This document shows positions 8,467 to 18,779 of a DNA stretch of 64,000 nt, one piece after another. Location of the stretch: assembly GCF_014838715.1 (NCBI RefSeq), contig NZ_CP061947.1:1922001-1986000 (forward strand), in the 5' to 3' direction. The notes beneath the pieces are model-generated. The model saw nothing but the letters and a program-made list of their open reading frames with translations. It was not told the origin of the DNA and searched no databases. Each line of letters starts with the position of its first letter. Within the stretch, counting starts at the first letter, position 1. The position numbers and the translations under genes are program-made. The DNA comes from Algoriphagus sp. Y33. GTDB taxonomy: Bacteria > Bacteroidota > Bacteroidia > Cytophagales > Cyclobacteriaceae.

Positions 8467-9438
8467 ATGGGCAATAGTAACCAGCCACTTCAGCACTTTA
8501 CCAAATTTGAATCCCTCGATTTGGGCAATCACTTGATCGAGCAAGCACTTATTTACAAGGAAAATCCGGCACTGGATCAAGCAAAAGGTGTAGGAAAACG
8601 TATAGGATGTATCTTCTTGAATCCATCACTAAGGACGCGGGTATCTACCCAGCTGGCAGCGTTGAACTTGGGAATGGAGCCTATCGTGCTGAATATGGAC
8701 AAAGAAGGATGGGCTCTGGAAATGCGGGATGGAGCAGTCATGAACCAAGGAACTGTGGAGCATATCAAGGATGCTGCTGCGGTTTTGGGGTCCTATTTTG
8801 ATATTCTTGCGATCCGTGCATTTCCTTCATTGACAAATAAGGAAGAAGACAGCAGTGATTTTGTGTTTTCGCAGTTTGCGAAATATGCCGGAATTCCTGT
8901 GATAAGCTTGGAATCTGCCACGCGTCACCCACTGCAAAGCCTGGCTGATCAGATCACCATCCGTGAAAATTGGGCTGGGAAAAAGAAACCAAAAGTAGTA
9001 TTGACTTGGGGGCCCCACATCAAAGCGATTCCACATGCTGTGGCAAATTCCTTTGCAGAGTGGACGCTTGGAATGGATCATGAGCTTACAATTACACATC
9101 CTGTAGGTTATGAATTGGATGAAGCATTTACAAAAGGTGCGACTATAGAATATAATCAAAGCGAGGCATTAAAAGATGCTGATTTTGTGTATGTTAAGAA
9201 CTGGTCTTCTTTTAATGATTATGGTAAAATAATCTCTACAGATTCCTCTTGGATGCTTACCGAAAATCATTTCGTCCATGCTCCTGATGCAAAAGTGATG
9301 CATTGTCTGCCCGTGCGTAGAAATTTGGAATTGTCTGACGAAATATTGGACGGAAAACGCTCCTTGGTTCAAGAGCAAGCAAAAAACAGAATTTTCGCTG
9401 CTCAAGCAGTTATTAGTCATCTGCTCGGGCAGTTTTAA
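8467..9438 (+). CDS. argF': N-acylornithine carbamoyltransferase, probably N-succinylornithine-specific
   Basis: A 323-residue transcarbamylase. The carbamoyl-phosphate motif SLRTR is at 54-58 and HPLQSLADQ and HCLPVRRN are present. The proline-rich/knotted region typical of AOTCase/SOTCase replaces the OTCase SMG loop, so it acts on an N-acylated ornithine. The residue just before the conserved EHI is Val97. From memory, this position is Glu92 in the Xanthomonas acetyl-specific enzyme and Pro90 in the Bacteroides fragilis succinyl-specific one, and replacing Glu92 by Pro, Ser, Ala or Val gave succinyl specificity. Val97 therefore suggests a succinylornithine pathway; this rests on an eye alignment. 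Confidence 0.9.
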   Translation: MGNSNQPLQHFTKFESLDLGNHLIEQALIYKENPALDQAKGVGKRIGCIFLNPSLRTRVSTQLAALNLGMEPIVLNMDKEGWALEMRDGAVMNQGTVEHIKDAAAVLGSYFDILAIRAFPSLTNKEEDSSDFVFSQFAKYAGIPVISLESATRHPLQSLADQITIRENWAGKKKPKVVLTWGPHIKAIPHAVANSFAEWTLGMDHELTITHPVGYELDEAFTKGATIEYNQSEALKDADFVYVKNWSSFNDYGKIISTDSSWMLTENHFVHAPDAKVMHCLPVRRNLELSDEILDGKRSLVQEQAKNRIFAAQAVISHLLGQF

Positions 9439-9473
9439 AGTAAACTCGATTTATGAAAATCGAGCACAACTCA

Positions 9474-9575
9474 AGGGTCACACACTGGAATGATTATAGT
9501 ACATGCGAGATTCCCGGCCCTCTTGGAGGCGGGCACCCCGGACAGGTAATGACCTTTAAAAAACAAATTATAATC
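9474..9575 (-). repeat. Dispersed intergenic repeat, copy 3 (upstream of argB)
   Basis: The reverse complement contains ggaatctcgcatg, then the core ataatcattccagtgtgtg, nearly identical to the copy at 48025-48100. The other end matches the ggtcat...aaattata...cag segment and stops 2 bp before the argB ATG. A GC-rich palindromic middle is present. Confidence 0.65.
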
Positions 9576-9577
9576 AG

Positions 9578-10378
9578 ATGAAAATCAGCATTATCAAAAT
9601 CGGCGGAAATGTCATCGATTTTCCTGAAAAGTTAAATGAATTTTTGGCCCTTTTTGCCAAGTTCCCCGGACACAAAATATTGGTTCATGGAGGAGGAGTT
9701 ATGGCTTCCCGGTTTGGAGAGTCTCTTGGGGTGATGCCCGAAATGGTCGATGGAAGAAGAATCACTGACCAGGAGACTCTTGATGTGGTGACTATGGTCT
9801 ATGCCGGCTTGATCAATAAAAATATCGTGGCGAAGCTTCAGGCGCTGAAAGTCAATGCTATAGGAATGACAGGTGCTGATGGAAATATTATCAGATCTAT
9901 CAAACGGCCTGTGAAAGGGATTGATTACGGTTTTGTAGGTGATATCCAGGAAGTCAATATTAAATTAATTGACCATTTACTCTCGGGTGATTTGCTTCCT
10001 GTGGTGAATGCAATCACCCATGATGCCAAAGGGCAACTTCTGAATACGAATGCGGACAGTATTGCCTCGGCTCTAGCCACAAGTCTAGCCAAGGAACATC
10101 AGGTGAATCTTTATTTTTGTTTCAACAAAAGCGGAGTATTGCTTGATGAAAAGAACGAAAATTCTATTATTCCGCTGATCAATGAGGATATCTATGAAGA
10201 ACTTCGCAAAGAAAATGTGATCCACTCGGGCATGATCCCCAAATTGGACAATGCATTCGAAGCATTGGAAAAAGGAGTAAATCATGTATGGATTGGCAAA
10301 GCGGAAAACCTTCATTTAGCCGCCAAAGGCAAGCTCTCCGGAACAACCATTGAGCGGAGCCGATATGACCTCTATTAA
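9578..10378 (+). CDS. argB: N-acylglutamate kinase
   Basis: A 266-residue amino-acid-kinase-fold enzyme that phosphorylates the gamma-carboxylate of N-acylglutamate. Visible blocks are the N-terminal IIKIGGNVID, the GGG of VHGGGVMASRFGESLG, NTNADSIASALA for the substrate pocket, and SGMIPKLDNAFEAL near the ATP lysine. No N-terminal extension of the arginine-inhibited hexameric type is obvious. The start follows the repeat copy directly. Confidence 0.95.
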   Translation: MKISIIKIGGNVIDFPEKLNEFLALFAKFPGHKILVHGGGVMASRFGESLGVMPEMVDGRRITDQETLDVVTMVYAGLINKNIVAKLQALKVNAIGMTGADGNIIRSIKRPVKGIDYGFVGDIQEVNIKLIDHLLSGDLLPVVNAITHDAKGQLLNTNADSIASALATSLAKEHQVNLYFCFNKSGVLLDEKNENSIIPLINEDIYEELRKENVIHSGMIPKLDNAFEALEKGVNHVWIGKAENLHLAAKGKLSGTTIERSRYDLY

Positions 10379-10399
10379 CCCTAAATTTTGACGACCACG

Positions 10400-11476
10400 A
10401 TGGATTTATACGAAGATGCGGTTCAACTTCTTACCCAGTTAATAGAAATCCCATCCTACTCCAAAGAAGAAAGTTCTACAGCGGAGGTCATAGAGGAGTT
10501 TTTTGACAGCAGAGCCATAGATGTCCATAAATCCGGAAACAACATCTGGGCTTTCGCAGCTACTTTTGATAAAAATAAGCCAACGATCTGGCTGAATTCC
10601 CATCACGATACGGTAAAACCCAATGCGGGTTATACCAAAGATCCATTTCTGGCAATTATCGAAGATGGCAAACTTTATGGTCTTGGGAGCAATGATGCAG
10701 GAGGGTCTTTGGTAAGCTTGATGGCTGCTTTTACTCATTTTTATGGAAAATCCCTTCCCTTCAATCTAATTATGATTGCTTCAGCCGAAGAGGAGATTTC
10801 CGGTAAGAATGGTATTGCTTCTGTAATCGATCAGCTTCCATCCTGTGAGCTGGCAATCGTGGGTGAACCTACGATGATGGATATGGCAGTAGCCGAAAAA
10901 GGCCTAATGGTGATCGACGCTATAGTTCATGGCAAAGCAGGTCATGCTGCCCGTGAAGAAGGTGTAAATGCAATTTACCTTGCTTTGGATGATTTGGGGA
11001 AAATCAGGGATTTTGAATTTCAAAAAAAATCACTATTTCTAGGTAAGACGAAGGTATCAGCTACCGTAATCCACTCAGGGCAGCAACATAATGTGGTTCC
11101 CGATCTCTGTGAGTTTGTATTGGATGTTCGAGTGACCGATGCATATACACTAGAGGAAGCACTAGAAGAACTAAGAGGGACTCTACGTGCTGAACTGGTT
11201 CCCCGCTCAATGAGGCTCCAATCTTCGCATGTACCGGAAGGCCATTTAATTCTTAAGGTAGGTGGGCAGCTGGGGCTGAATACTTATGGAAGCCCTACCC
11301 TATCTGATCAGGCTTTGATCCCTTATCCGTCTGTCAAAATTGGTCCCGGCGACTCTGCAAGATCACATTCTGCTGATGAATATATTTATTTGAACGAAAT
11401 TCAGAAAGGAATAGAAGGATACATAAAAATCCTTGAAGCCTATGCTGATATGCTTAATCAAACTAATTTGAAATGA
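10400..11476 (+). CDS. argE: M20-family deacylase, N-acylornithine/acylcitrulline deacylase
   Basis: A 358-residue di-zinc peptidase-fold enzyme. Metal ligands are readable in NSHHDTVKP, GSNDAGGSLV, ASAEEEISG (general base Glu) and VGEPT, and a dimerisation domain begins at about residue 170 (GKAGHAAREEG). In an argF' pathway the deacylase releases citrulline after carbamoylation, so acyl-citrulline is the expected substrate. The ATG at 10400 is preferred over a TTG four codons upstream. The 3' end overlaps argH by 4 bp (ATGA). Confidence 0.92.
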   Translation: MDLYEDAVQLLTQLIEIPSYSKEESSTAEVIEEFFDSRAIDVHKSGNNIWAFAATFDKNKPTIWLNSHHDTVKPNAGYTKDPFLAIIEDGKLYGLGSNDAGGSLVSLMAAFTHFYGKSLPFNLIMIASAEEEISGKNGIASVIDQLPSCELAIVGEPTMMDMAVAEKGLMVIDAIVHGKAGHAAREEGVNAIYLALDDLGKIRDFEFQKKSLFLGKTKVSATVIHSGQQHNVVPDLCEFVLDVRVTDAYTLEEALEELRGTLRAELVPRSMRLQSSHVPEGHLILKVGGQLGLNTYGSPTLSDQALIPYPSVKIGPGDSARSHSADEYIYLNEIQKGIEGYIKILEAYADMLNQTNLK

Positions 11477-12807
11477 AACTTTGGCAAAAAGAAACCGGAA
11501 GCAAAAAGGAAGTAGAATCGTTTACCATTGGTCGCGATCCAGAGTTTGATATACTTTTGGCTCCTTTTGATGTGCTGGGCTCTATGGCTCATGCGCAGAT
11601 GCTCTCTACCATTGGTCTTTTGACTGCTGAAGAAAACGAAATTCTGCAGCGCGGATTAAAGGATATTTATTCGGAAATAGAAAAGGGCGAATTTGAGATT
11701 GCTCCCGGTGTGGAAGACGTGCACTCTCAGGTAGAATTCTTACTCACGGAGCGTTTCGGTGATGTTGGCAAAAAACTGCATAGCGGTAGAAGTCGTAACG
11801 ACCAAGTGTTGGTTGATCTGAAGCTCTATTATAGAAATGCTGTCAAGGAAATCGTAGAGGAATGCTCTGAGCTGTTCGAATTGCTTATTTCTCTTGCGGA
11901 AAAGCATAAAAATGACTTGATGCCGGGATATACCCATACCCAGCTGGCAATGCCTTCTTCTTTCGGTCTTTGGTTTAGTTCCTTTGCCGAAGGCCTGTCA
12001 GAAGATATGGGACTGCTCAAAGCTGCCTTTGATCTGGCCAATAAAAATCCGCTGGGCTCGGCTGCCGGCTATGGATCAAGTTTTCCGCTGAACCGTACCC
12101 TTACCACCGAACTTCTTGGTTTTGGAGACTTGCATCACAATGTGATCAACGCCCAAAACAGCCGGGGAAAAACGGAAAGAACACTGGGGTTTGCGATGGC
12201 CGGACTGGCCGGTACGCTAAACAGACTCGCTTCAGATGTCTGTATTTTCATGAATCAGCATTTTGCATTTATCACTTTTCCGGATGATCTCACAACGGGA
12301 AGCAGTATTATGCCACACAAGAAGAATCCCGATGTATTTGAGCTAATCAGAGCAAAAACCAATCAAATCCAGGCAATCCCCAATGCTGTAGCGTTGCTGT
12401 TGACCAATACTACAACGGGTTATCACAGAGATTTGCAGCTGCTCAAAGAGGAGATTTTCCCCGGGATAGAAACCTTGAAAAGCTGTATCCGTATGACAAG
12501 TTTCATGCTGAACTCAATAAAGGTCAAAGAAAACATACTATCGGATCCATTTTATAAGCATCTTTTTTCTGTGGAAGTAGTTAATGACTTAGTTTTGAGG
12601 GGAGTACCTTTTAGAGACGCTTATAAGCAAGTGGGAATGGACATAGAATCAGATCGCTTCTCACCTGATCAAAGTAAGCTTAATCATACGCACGAGGGAA
12701 GTATAGGTAATTTAAATCTTGAGGCTATTGCACACAAGATGGATCTGGCTGTTAAGCAATTCAATTTTAAGTCAATTAATCAAGTCATTACGCATATGGT
12801 AAAATAA
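11473..12807 (+). CDS. argH: Argininosuccinate lyase
   Basis: A 444-residue member of the fumarase/aspartase superfamily that splits argininosuccinate to arginine and fumarate. The signature GSSIMPHKKNPD carries the catalytic Ser on the mobile loop. HSGRSRNDQV and PGYTHTQLAMP are the other two conserved regions. It starts within the last codons of argE (ATGA overlap) and ends the arginine operon. No clear intrinsic terminator follows in the 90 bp before the next gene. Confidence 0.97.
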   Translation: MKLWQKETGSKKEVESFTIGRDPEFDILLAPFDVLGSMAHAQMLSTIGLLTAEENEILQRGLKDIYSEIEKGEFEIAPGVEDVHSQVEFLLTERFGDVGKKLHSGRSRNDQVLVDLKLYYRNAVKEIVEECSELFELLISLAEKHKNDLMPGYTHTQLAMPSSFGLWFSSFAEGLSEDMGLLKAAFDLANKNPLGSAAGYGSSFPLNRTLTTELLGFGDLHHNVINAQNSRGKTERTLGFAMAGLAGTLNRLASDVCIFMNQHFAFITFPDDLTTGSSIMPHKKNPDVFELIRAKTNQIQAIPNAVALLLTNTTTGYHRDLQLLKEEIFPGIETLKSCIRMTSFMLNSIKVKENILSDPFYKHLFSVEVVNDLVLRGVPFRDAYKQVGMDIESDRFSPDQSKLNHTHEGSIGNLNLEAIAHKMDLAVKQFNFKSINQVITHMVK

Positions 12808-12900
12808 GAATAATTTGATTTTTTGAATATTTTAGCTAAATATTCTAATTAAAATCAATACAAACAGTATACCACCGGCCTTTAAACATATATTACGCAA

Positions 12901-14442
12901 ATGAATACCCTTCTAGGAAAAAATTTAAAATATGATTTAAAGTCCAGTTTGGTGGTTTTTTTGGTGGCGCTTCCCCTATGTCTGGGTATTGCTATAGCCA
13001 GTGGAGCGCCTCCAATGTCAGGTCTTATAGCAGGGATTGTCGGCGGAATAGTGGTCGGTGCACTGTCAGGGTCTCACGTAAGTGTGAGCGGACCTGCAGC
13101 CGGATTGACTGTGATAGTCCTAGATTCCATTAATAGCATGGGGACCTTCCCTCTTTTTCTCGCCACACTTGTAATTGCGGGTTTAATCCAGTTGGCTTTG
13201 GGAATAGCCAAAGCCGGAGTAATAGGTTATTACTTCCCCCATGCGGTGATCAAAGGTATGCTTACCGCCATTGGGCTAATTTTGATATTGAAGCAGATTC
13301 CACATGCATTGGGCTATGATGTAGATGCGATGGGAGACCAGGCATTTCTTCAGGCTGATAATCATAATACGATTACAGAAATTTGGTATGCTTTCAAATA
13401 CTTAAGCCCGGGAGCTATTCCTATTGTACTTATAGCACTAGCTATCCTTATTTTATTTGAACGGCCAAGAATTCAAAATCATAAACTTTTGGGGGCGGTA
13501 CCGGGTGCTTTATGGGCTGTTATTTCGGGGATAATTATTAATACCTTATATGGTATATGGAAACCTGAATGGCAGCTAGGTGGAGATCACCTCGTAAGTA
13601 TTCCTGTATTGCAGGATTTTGCGCAATTAGGCGATTTATTGACTTTCCCTGATTTCTCCATGATTGGTGAGGGTACTTTTTGGATCGTTGCGGCTACCAT
13701 TGCGATCATTGGCAGCTTAGAGACTTTATTGAGCATCGATGCGGCAGACAAACTTGATCCGCAAAAAAGAACTACCCCACCGAGCAAGGAACTCTTTGCT
13801 CAGGGTGTAGGAAACACCTTTTCAGGGCTGCTGGGCGGACTTCCGATCACGGCCGTAATTGTCAGAAGCTCGGCAAATATAGCTTCGGGTTCCAGAACAA
13901 AAATGTCTGCTATTTTCCATGGTATCTTATTGATGATATTGGTATTGAGTATTCCAAACATCCTAAATCTAATACCGCTAAGTTGTCTTGCGGCTGTCTT
14001 GTTTGTGGTGGGTTATAAATTGGCCAAGCCTTCACTTTTTGTCAATATGTACAAGAATGGCTGGGATCAGTTTATTCCATTCATTGTGACTGTAGTGGCG
14101 ATTTTATTTACAGATCTTTTGGTGGGAATAGGGATTGGGATGGTGTTCGGTCTGTTCTTTGTGATTAAAACAAATTTTGTACGGGCGATATCACTTACAG
14201 AAATGAACGGAAACTATCTCCTTCAGCTTCACAAAGATGTTTCCTTCCTCAATAAAGCACTACTAATGAAGAATCTATCCAAAATCCCCTCCGATAGTAA
14301 AGTGATTATCAATGCCCAAAAAGCGCAGTTTATAGATCATGACATTCAGGAAGTCTTAAATGACTTTATAGCTTCGAGTGCAGATAGGAATATCCGCGTT
14401 ACAGTAGAAGGATTTAAGCATAAAATTTACGAAAACATATGA
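12901..14442 (+). CDS. SulP-family anion transporter with STAS domain (bicarbonate/sulfate)
   Basis: A 513-residue inner-membrane protein with about 12 hydrophobic segments. It has the SulP N-terminus (LPLCLGIAIASGAPPMSGL), the SGPAAGLTVIV loop and a cytosolic STAS-like domain from about residue 440. Overlap by 4 bp with a beta-carbonic anhydrase argues for bicarbonate as substrate, as in BicA-type SulP proteins. This is inferred from context; sulfate cannot be excluded, as sulfur genes follow. Confidence 0.88.
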   Translation: MNTLLGKNLKYDLKSSLVVFLVALPLCLGIAIASGAPPMSGLIAGIVGGIVVGALSGSHVSVSGPAAGLTVIVLDSINSMGTFPLFLATLVIAGLIQLALGIAKAGVIGYYFPHAVIKGMLTAIGLILILKQIPHALGYDVDAMGDQAFLQADNHNTITEIWYAFKYLSPGAIPIVLIALAILILFERPRIQNHKLLGAVPGALWAVISGIIINTLYGIWKPEWQLGGDHLVSIPVLQDFAQLGDLLTFPDFSMIGEGTFWIVAATIAIIGSLETLLSIDAADKLDPQKRTTPPSKELFAQGVGNTFSGLLGGLPITAVIVRSSANIASGSRTKMSAIFHGILLMILVLSIPNILNLIPLSCLAAVLFVVGYKLAKPSLFVNMYKNGWDQFIPFIVTVVAILFTDLLVGIGIGMVFGLFFVIKTNFVRAISLTEMNGNYLLQLHKDVSFLNKALLMKNLSKIPSDSKVIINAQKAQFIDHDIQEVLNDFIASSADRNIRVTVEGFKHKIYENI

Positions 14443-15086
14443 GCCCTTACGAGAAACTATTAATTCAAAACAAAGCTTGGTCAGACGATCAAAAGCTGAT
14501 CGACGAGAACTTTTTTGGAAGATTGGCAAAACAGCAGAGCCCTAAATTTCTGTGGATTGGCTGCTCAGACAGTAGAGTTCCCGCTAATCAGATCACAGGT
14601 ACCGATCCGGGAGAAATATTCGTACATCGAAACATAGCCAACATGGTGGTGCATACCGATCTTAATTTACTCAGTGTATTGGAATATGCCGTAGCAGTGC
14701 TGAAGGTTGAGCATATCATCGTATGCGGTCACTATGGCTGTGGTGGAATAGAAGCTGCACTTGGTAATAAAAGTTTCGGTCTAATCAACAAATGGCTTCT
14801 CAATATCAAAGAAGTGTACAAAATTTATCAGAAAGATATTGATGCTCTAGAAAACCATGAAGATAAAGTAAATGCTTTAGTAGAATATAATGTGATAGAA
14901 CAGTGCCAGGATCTGATCAAGACTTCAATCATACAGAAGGCATGGAGAGATAGATCAGCTCCGAAAATTCATGGCTGGGTCTATGGATTAAAAGATGGTT
15001 TGGTCAAAGAATTGGTAAACATCGAATCAGATTTTGAGACGATCAATCCTATTTTCAGATTCGATCTGGAAGAATTGGATAAATAA
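14439..15086 (+). CDS. can: Beta-class carbonic anhydrase
   Basis: A 215-residue zinc enzyme that interconverts CO2 and bicarbonate. The ligands and partner are Cys42-Ser-Asp44-Ser-Arg46, His98 and Cys101 (CSDSRV and GHYGCGG). It starts inside the transporter stop region (ATGA), so the pair is co-translated and probably supplies bicarbonate to carboxylases. A hairpin with a T-rich tail follows. Confidence 0.95.
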   Translation: MSPYEKLLIQNKAWSDDQKLIDENFFGRLAKQQSPKFLWIGCSDSRVPANQITGTDPGEIFVHRNIANMVVHTDLNLLSVLEYAVAVLKVEHIIVCGHYGCGGIEAALGNKSFGLINKWLLNIKEVYKIYQKDIDALENHEDKVNALVEYNVIEQCQDLIKTSIIQKAWRDRSAPKIHGWVYGLKDGLVKELVNIESDFETINPIFRFDLEELDK

Positions 15087-15098
15087 TTCAAGTTTTTC

Positions 15099-15148
15099 GG
15101 TCAGCGGGTGAAAATTAATTTTGATTTTCCATTCGCTGACCTTTTATT
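15099..15148 (+). terminator. Terminator after the carbonic anhydrase gene
   Basis: The arms ggtcagcg and cgctgacc, extended by a weaker a/t-rich stem (gtgaaaa / ttttcca), enclose an AT loop and are followed by ttttattt. Confidence 0.7.
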
Positions 15149-15184
15149 TGCAGCATCCTTTCACTTTTTAAGTGCTCGGATTTA

Positions 15185-15275
15185 TAAAGAAGAGGCGAGA
15201 GACAGGCTCATAGACCCTCTGGCAACCTGGAAAGTCCAAGGTGCCAATTCCTGCCAAGAGAGATATTCTCTTTTG
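15185..15275 (+). ncRNA. SAM riboswitch (S-box/SAM-I type)
   Basis: The S-box core is readable: gaggcgagagacaggctcat, then agaccctctggcaacc, then aaggtgccaattcctgcc. These match the P2/P3 regions and the conserved ggcaacc and ggtgccaattcctgcc boxes. A hairpin aagaga/tctctt closes the 3' side and may be part of the expression platform. It lies about 185 nt before metY, as expected for methionine-regulated control. Ends are approximate. Confidence 0.88.
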
Positions 15276-15446
15276 GAACTATAAGTTCAATGTAAAATGC
15301 ACTCAGGACATCATACACTTTACACTACTACTTCATCATCATCCGTGCTCAAGCATTCCGCTTTATTCATGTGTTGATTTCATTTACGCCTATGTCGGAG
15401 TAATTCGTCATGCGCTTTCGTACGTTTATTATTTTTCAAACCATAA

Positions 15447-16763
<1,317 letters not shown>

Positions 16764-16772
16764 TCTTATCAA

Positions 16773-17828
16773 ATGAATCTTAAAAGTCAGTACGCTTCGA
16801 TTACCATGACCCAGGAAATATTTTATTCAAGTTTGCCTTTACATCTGGAATCAGGAGAAATTCTCCCTGAATTTGACCTTGGCTATACCACGTATGGCCA
16901 ACTCAATTCAGACAAATCCAATGTGATCTGGGTTATCCATGCGCTTACGGGAGATTCGAATGCTTCAGAGTGGTGGAGTGGTCTGATCGGGGAAGATAAA
17001 TTCTTCGACCCTGCCGATCATTTTATTATCTGCGCCAATCTTTTGGGATCCTGCTATGGTTCTACCCAGCCATTCAGCGAAAATCCCAAAACCGGTAAGC
17101 CGTACTATTACGATTTTCCTCAGATGACAACACGGGATCTCGCTGAGGGATTGGAACGCTTGAGGATTCATTTGAAAATAGAAACCATCCATACCCTTAT
17201 CGGCGGGTCTTTAGGGGGGCAGGTTGGTTTGGAGTGGGCATATCTATTGGGTAACAAGCTTAGGAATGCAATTATTCTGGCATCCACTGCCAAAACCAGA
17301 CCATGGGTAATTGGCTTCAATGAAACACAGCGGATGGCTATAGAATCTGATTGTACCTGGGGAGAATGCAATGAAACAGCGGGGCAGAAAGGACTGGAAA
17401 CCGCGCGTGCTATCGCTATGCTAACTTATAGACATCCACTTGACTTGGCTGCTAAGCAGTCTGACGCAGCCAATAAACTGGACGATTACCGTGCTTCTTC
17501 TTATCTGCGATACCAGGGCCAAAAGCTTGCAAAACGCTTCAATGCGCTTTCTTATTGGACACTGAGCAAAACCATGGATTCCCATGATTTAGGAAGAAAT
17601 CGTGGCGGATTAGACGAAGCGTTGGGCAAAATTGAAGCGAATGTTTTAGCAATTGGAGTGGATTCTGATTTGCTTTTTCTTCCGGAAGAATCCCAATATA
17701 TCAGTAAAAATGTGTTAAAAGGAACCTATAAGGAAATCACTAGCACAGCCGGACACGATGCATTTCTGATCGAGTTTGAGCAATTATCGTATATTCTGAA
17801 GTCATTTTATTTACAGCAAAAACATTGA
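16773..17828 (+). CDS. metX: Homoserine O-acetyltransferase
   Basis: A 351-residue alpha/beta-hydrolase-fold enzyme that supplies the metY substrate. The nucleophile Ser lies in LIGGSLGGQVGLEWA, the family block is NVIWVIHALTGDSNA, and the C-terminal His of the triad is in STAGHDAFLIE. The ATG at 16773 is used; an in-frame ATG 11 codons later (MTQEIFY) is also possible because the first residues are not conserved in the family. Confidence 0.93.
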   Translation: MNLKSQYASITMTQEIFYSSLPLHLESGEILPEFDLGYTTYGQLNSDKSNVIWVIHALTGDSNASEWWSGLIGEDKFFDPADHFIICANLLGSCYGSTQPFSENPKTGKPYYYDFPQMTTRDLAEGLERLRIHLKIETIHTLIGGSLGGQVGLEWAYLLGNKLRNAIILASTAKTRPWVIGFNETQRMAIESDCTWGECNETAGQKGLETARAIAMLTYRHPLDLAAKQSDAANKLDDYRASSYLRYQGQKLAKRFNALSYWTLSKTMDSHDLGRNRGGLDEALGKIEANVLAIGVDSDLLFLPEESQYISKNVLKGTYKEITSTAGHDAFLIEFEQLSYILKSFYLQQKH

Positions 17829-17849
17829 AAAAGTCTTGAAAACAAAAAT

Positions 17850-17928
17850 AAGAGGCTGTTTCATAATCAGCTCTTCTTGTCAGACTGGTTGCTCCATACG
17901 ACAATCATGAGTTTTGAGATAGCCTCTT
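17850..17928. repeat. Small MITE-like element or long-loop terminator
   Basis: A roughly 75-bp segment bounded by imperfect inverted repeats: gaggctgtttcataatc at the left and, on the other strand, gaggctatctcaaaact. GAGGCTGTYTCAAAA-like ends resemble terminal repeats of insertion sequences and their non-autonomous derivatives in Bacteroidota. It encodes nothing. The right arm followed by tttttt may also end the metYX transcript. No target duplication is certain. Confidence 0.45.
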
Positions 17929-18014
17929 TTTTCTTTGACCTTTCATTCAAAAATAATTGATTCACAGAACATTACTTATGATGTAATAAAGCGATTGTTA
18001 ATTATTGAAGTTTC

Positions 18015-18458
18015 TTATTTTTTTACTCTTTTCCATTCCATAGTCCGGCTGATCCAAGATTCTCCGAGATATCCTTTAATTTCAAGAATATCTTTCTTTT
18101 TAAGCTGTAAATCACAGGCATAGCTCAATCCCGATTCGGGATCATATATTTTCCCGTCTGACCATATTCCATTGTTATATTGAAAGCCTTCCAAAATCGT
18201 AAGCCCCATCAGTGGGCGATTCCGTAATGTGGTATCTGAATTTACCGCATCTGTAGAAGAGCCTGACTCCCTTCCCTCCTGCTTGATCCAGATTATTTTC
18301 CCGATTAGCTGAGCTTCTGTTTCCATAATCTCAATCCGTGCAGTATTTTCAGTATTTGACCACACACCTTCTACTTTAGATTTGGATTGGGCATGCAGTG
18401 AACCTAAGCCCAGAAGGACCATTACCACGGATAAAGAAGCATAATTACATGGTTTCAT
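18015..18458 (-). CDS. DUF2147 secreted protein
   Basis: A 147-residue protein with a signal peptide (MKPCNYASLSVVMVLLGLGSLHAQ). A DUF2147-type domain follows: VEGVWSN start, the paired strands IEIMETEAQLIGKIIWI, the central NRPLMGLTILEGFQ and YDPESGLSYACDLQL, and a C-terminal WKRVK. Members bind no known ligand and their role is unknown. The ATG at 18458 is chosen because the frame upstream begins at a TTG three codons earlier. It is convergent with metX. Confidence 0.8.
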   Translation of the reverse strand: MKPCNYASLSVVMVLLGLGSLHAQSKSKVEGVWSNTENTARIEIMETEAQLIGKIIWIKQEGRESGSSTDAVNSDTTLRNRPLMGLTILEGFQYNNGIWSDGKIYDPESGLSYACDLQLKKKDILEIKGYLGESWISRTMEWKRVKK

Positions 18459-18548
18459 AAAAATCAATTGAGTTAAACATTGGAAATGTAATCACATGAA
18501 TTATATCACACTTAACTATTTTTAACCTAAAACCATACCAAACACAAA

Positions 18549-18779
18549 TCAGTTCTTTTTGTTTTTGGCTATTTTCGTTATGCAAGTCAATGGTTTTCCA
18601 TTCTGGTAGAAATCAATTGGTTGTTGTACTAGTAGGTATGCAGCATGGTCTAGATACACCCCATTTCTTGGTGTAATTGAAACAGTACTTAAAATTTCTT
18701 CATAATCCTTTCTTGGGAATAGATTGGCAATATCCTTGGGGAAGGTTACTTTTGAGCAGAAATCATACTTTATGGCCAA
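18549..18779 (-). CDS. Possible small hypothetical protein
   Basis: A 76-codon frame with Bacteroidota-like codon use and a lysine-rich C-terminus. No domain is recognised. Its start overlaps the ftsX start region on the other strand and its first third overlaps the likely ftsX promoter, which argues against it. Listed only because it fills the interval between DUF2147 and ftsX. Confidence 0.25.
   Translation of the reverse strand: MAIKYDFCSKVTFPKDIANLFPRKDYEEILSTVSITPRNGVYLDHAAYLLVQQPIDFYQNGKPLTCITKIAKNKKN
18724..18754 (+). promoter_or_regulatory. Likely promoter of the ftsX operon
   Basis: TTG at 18724 and TACTTTTG at 18747 are separated by 20 nt. They fit the Bacteroidota -33/-7 pattern (TTG, TAnnTTTG), and the ftsX ATG lies 17 bp further on. 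Confidence 0.55.
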
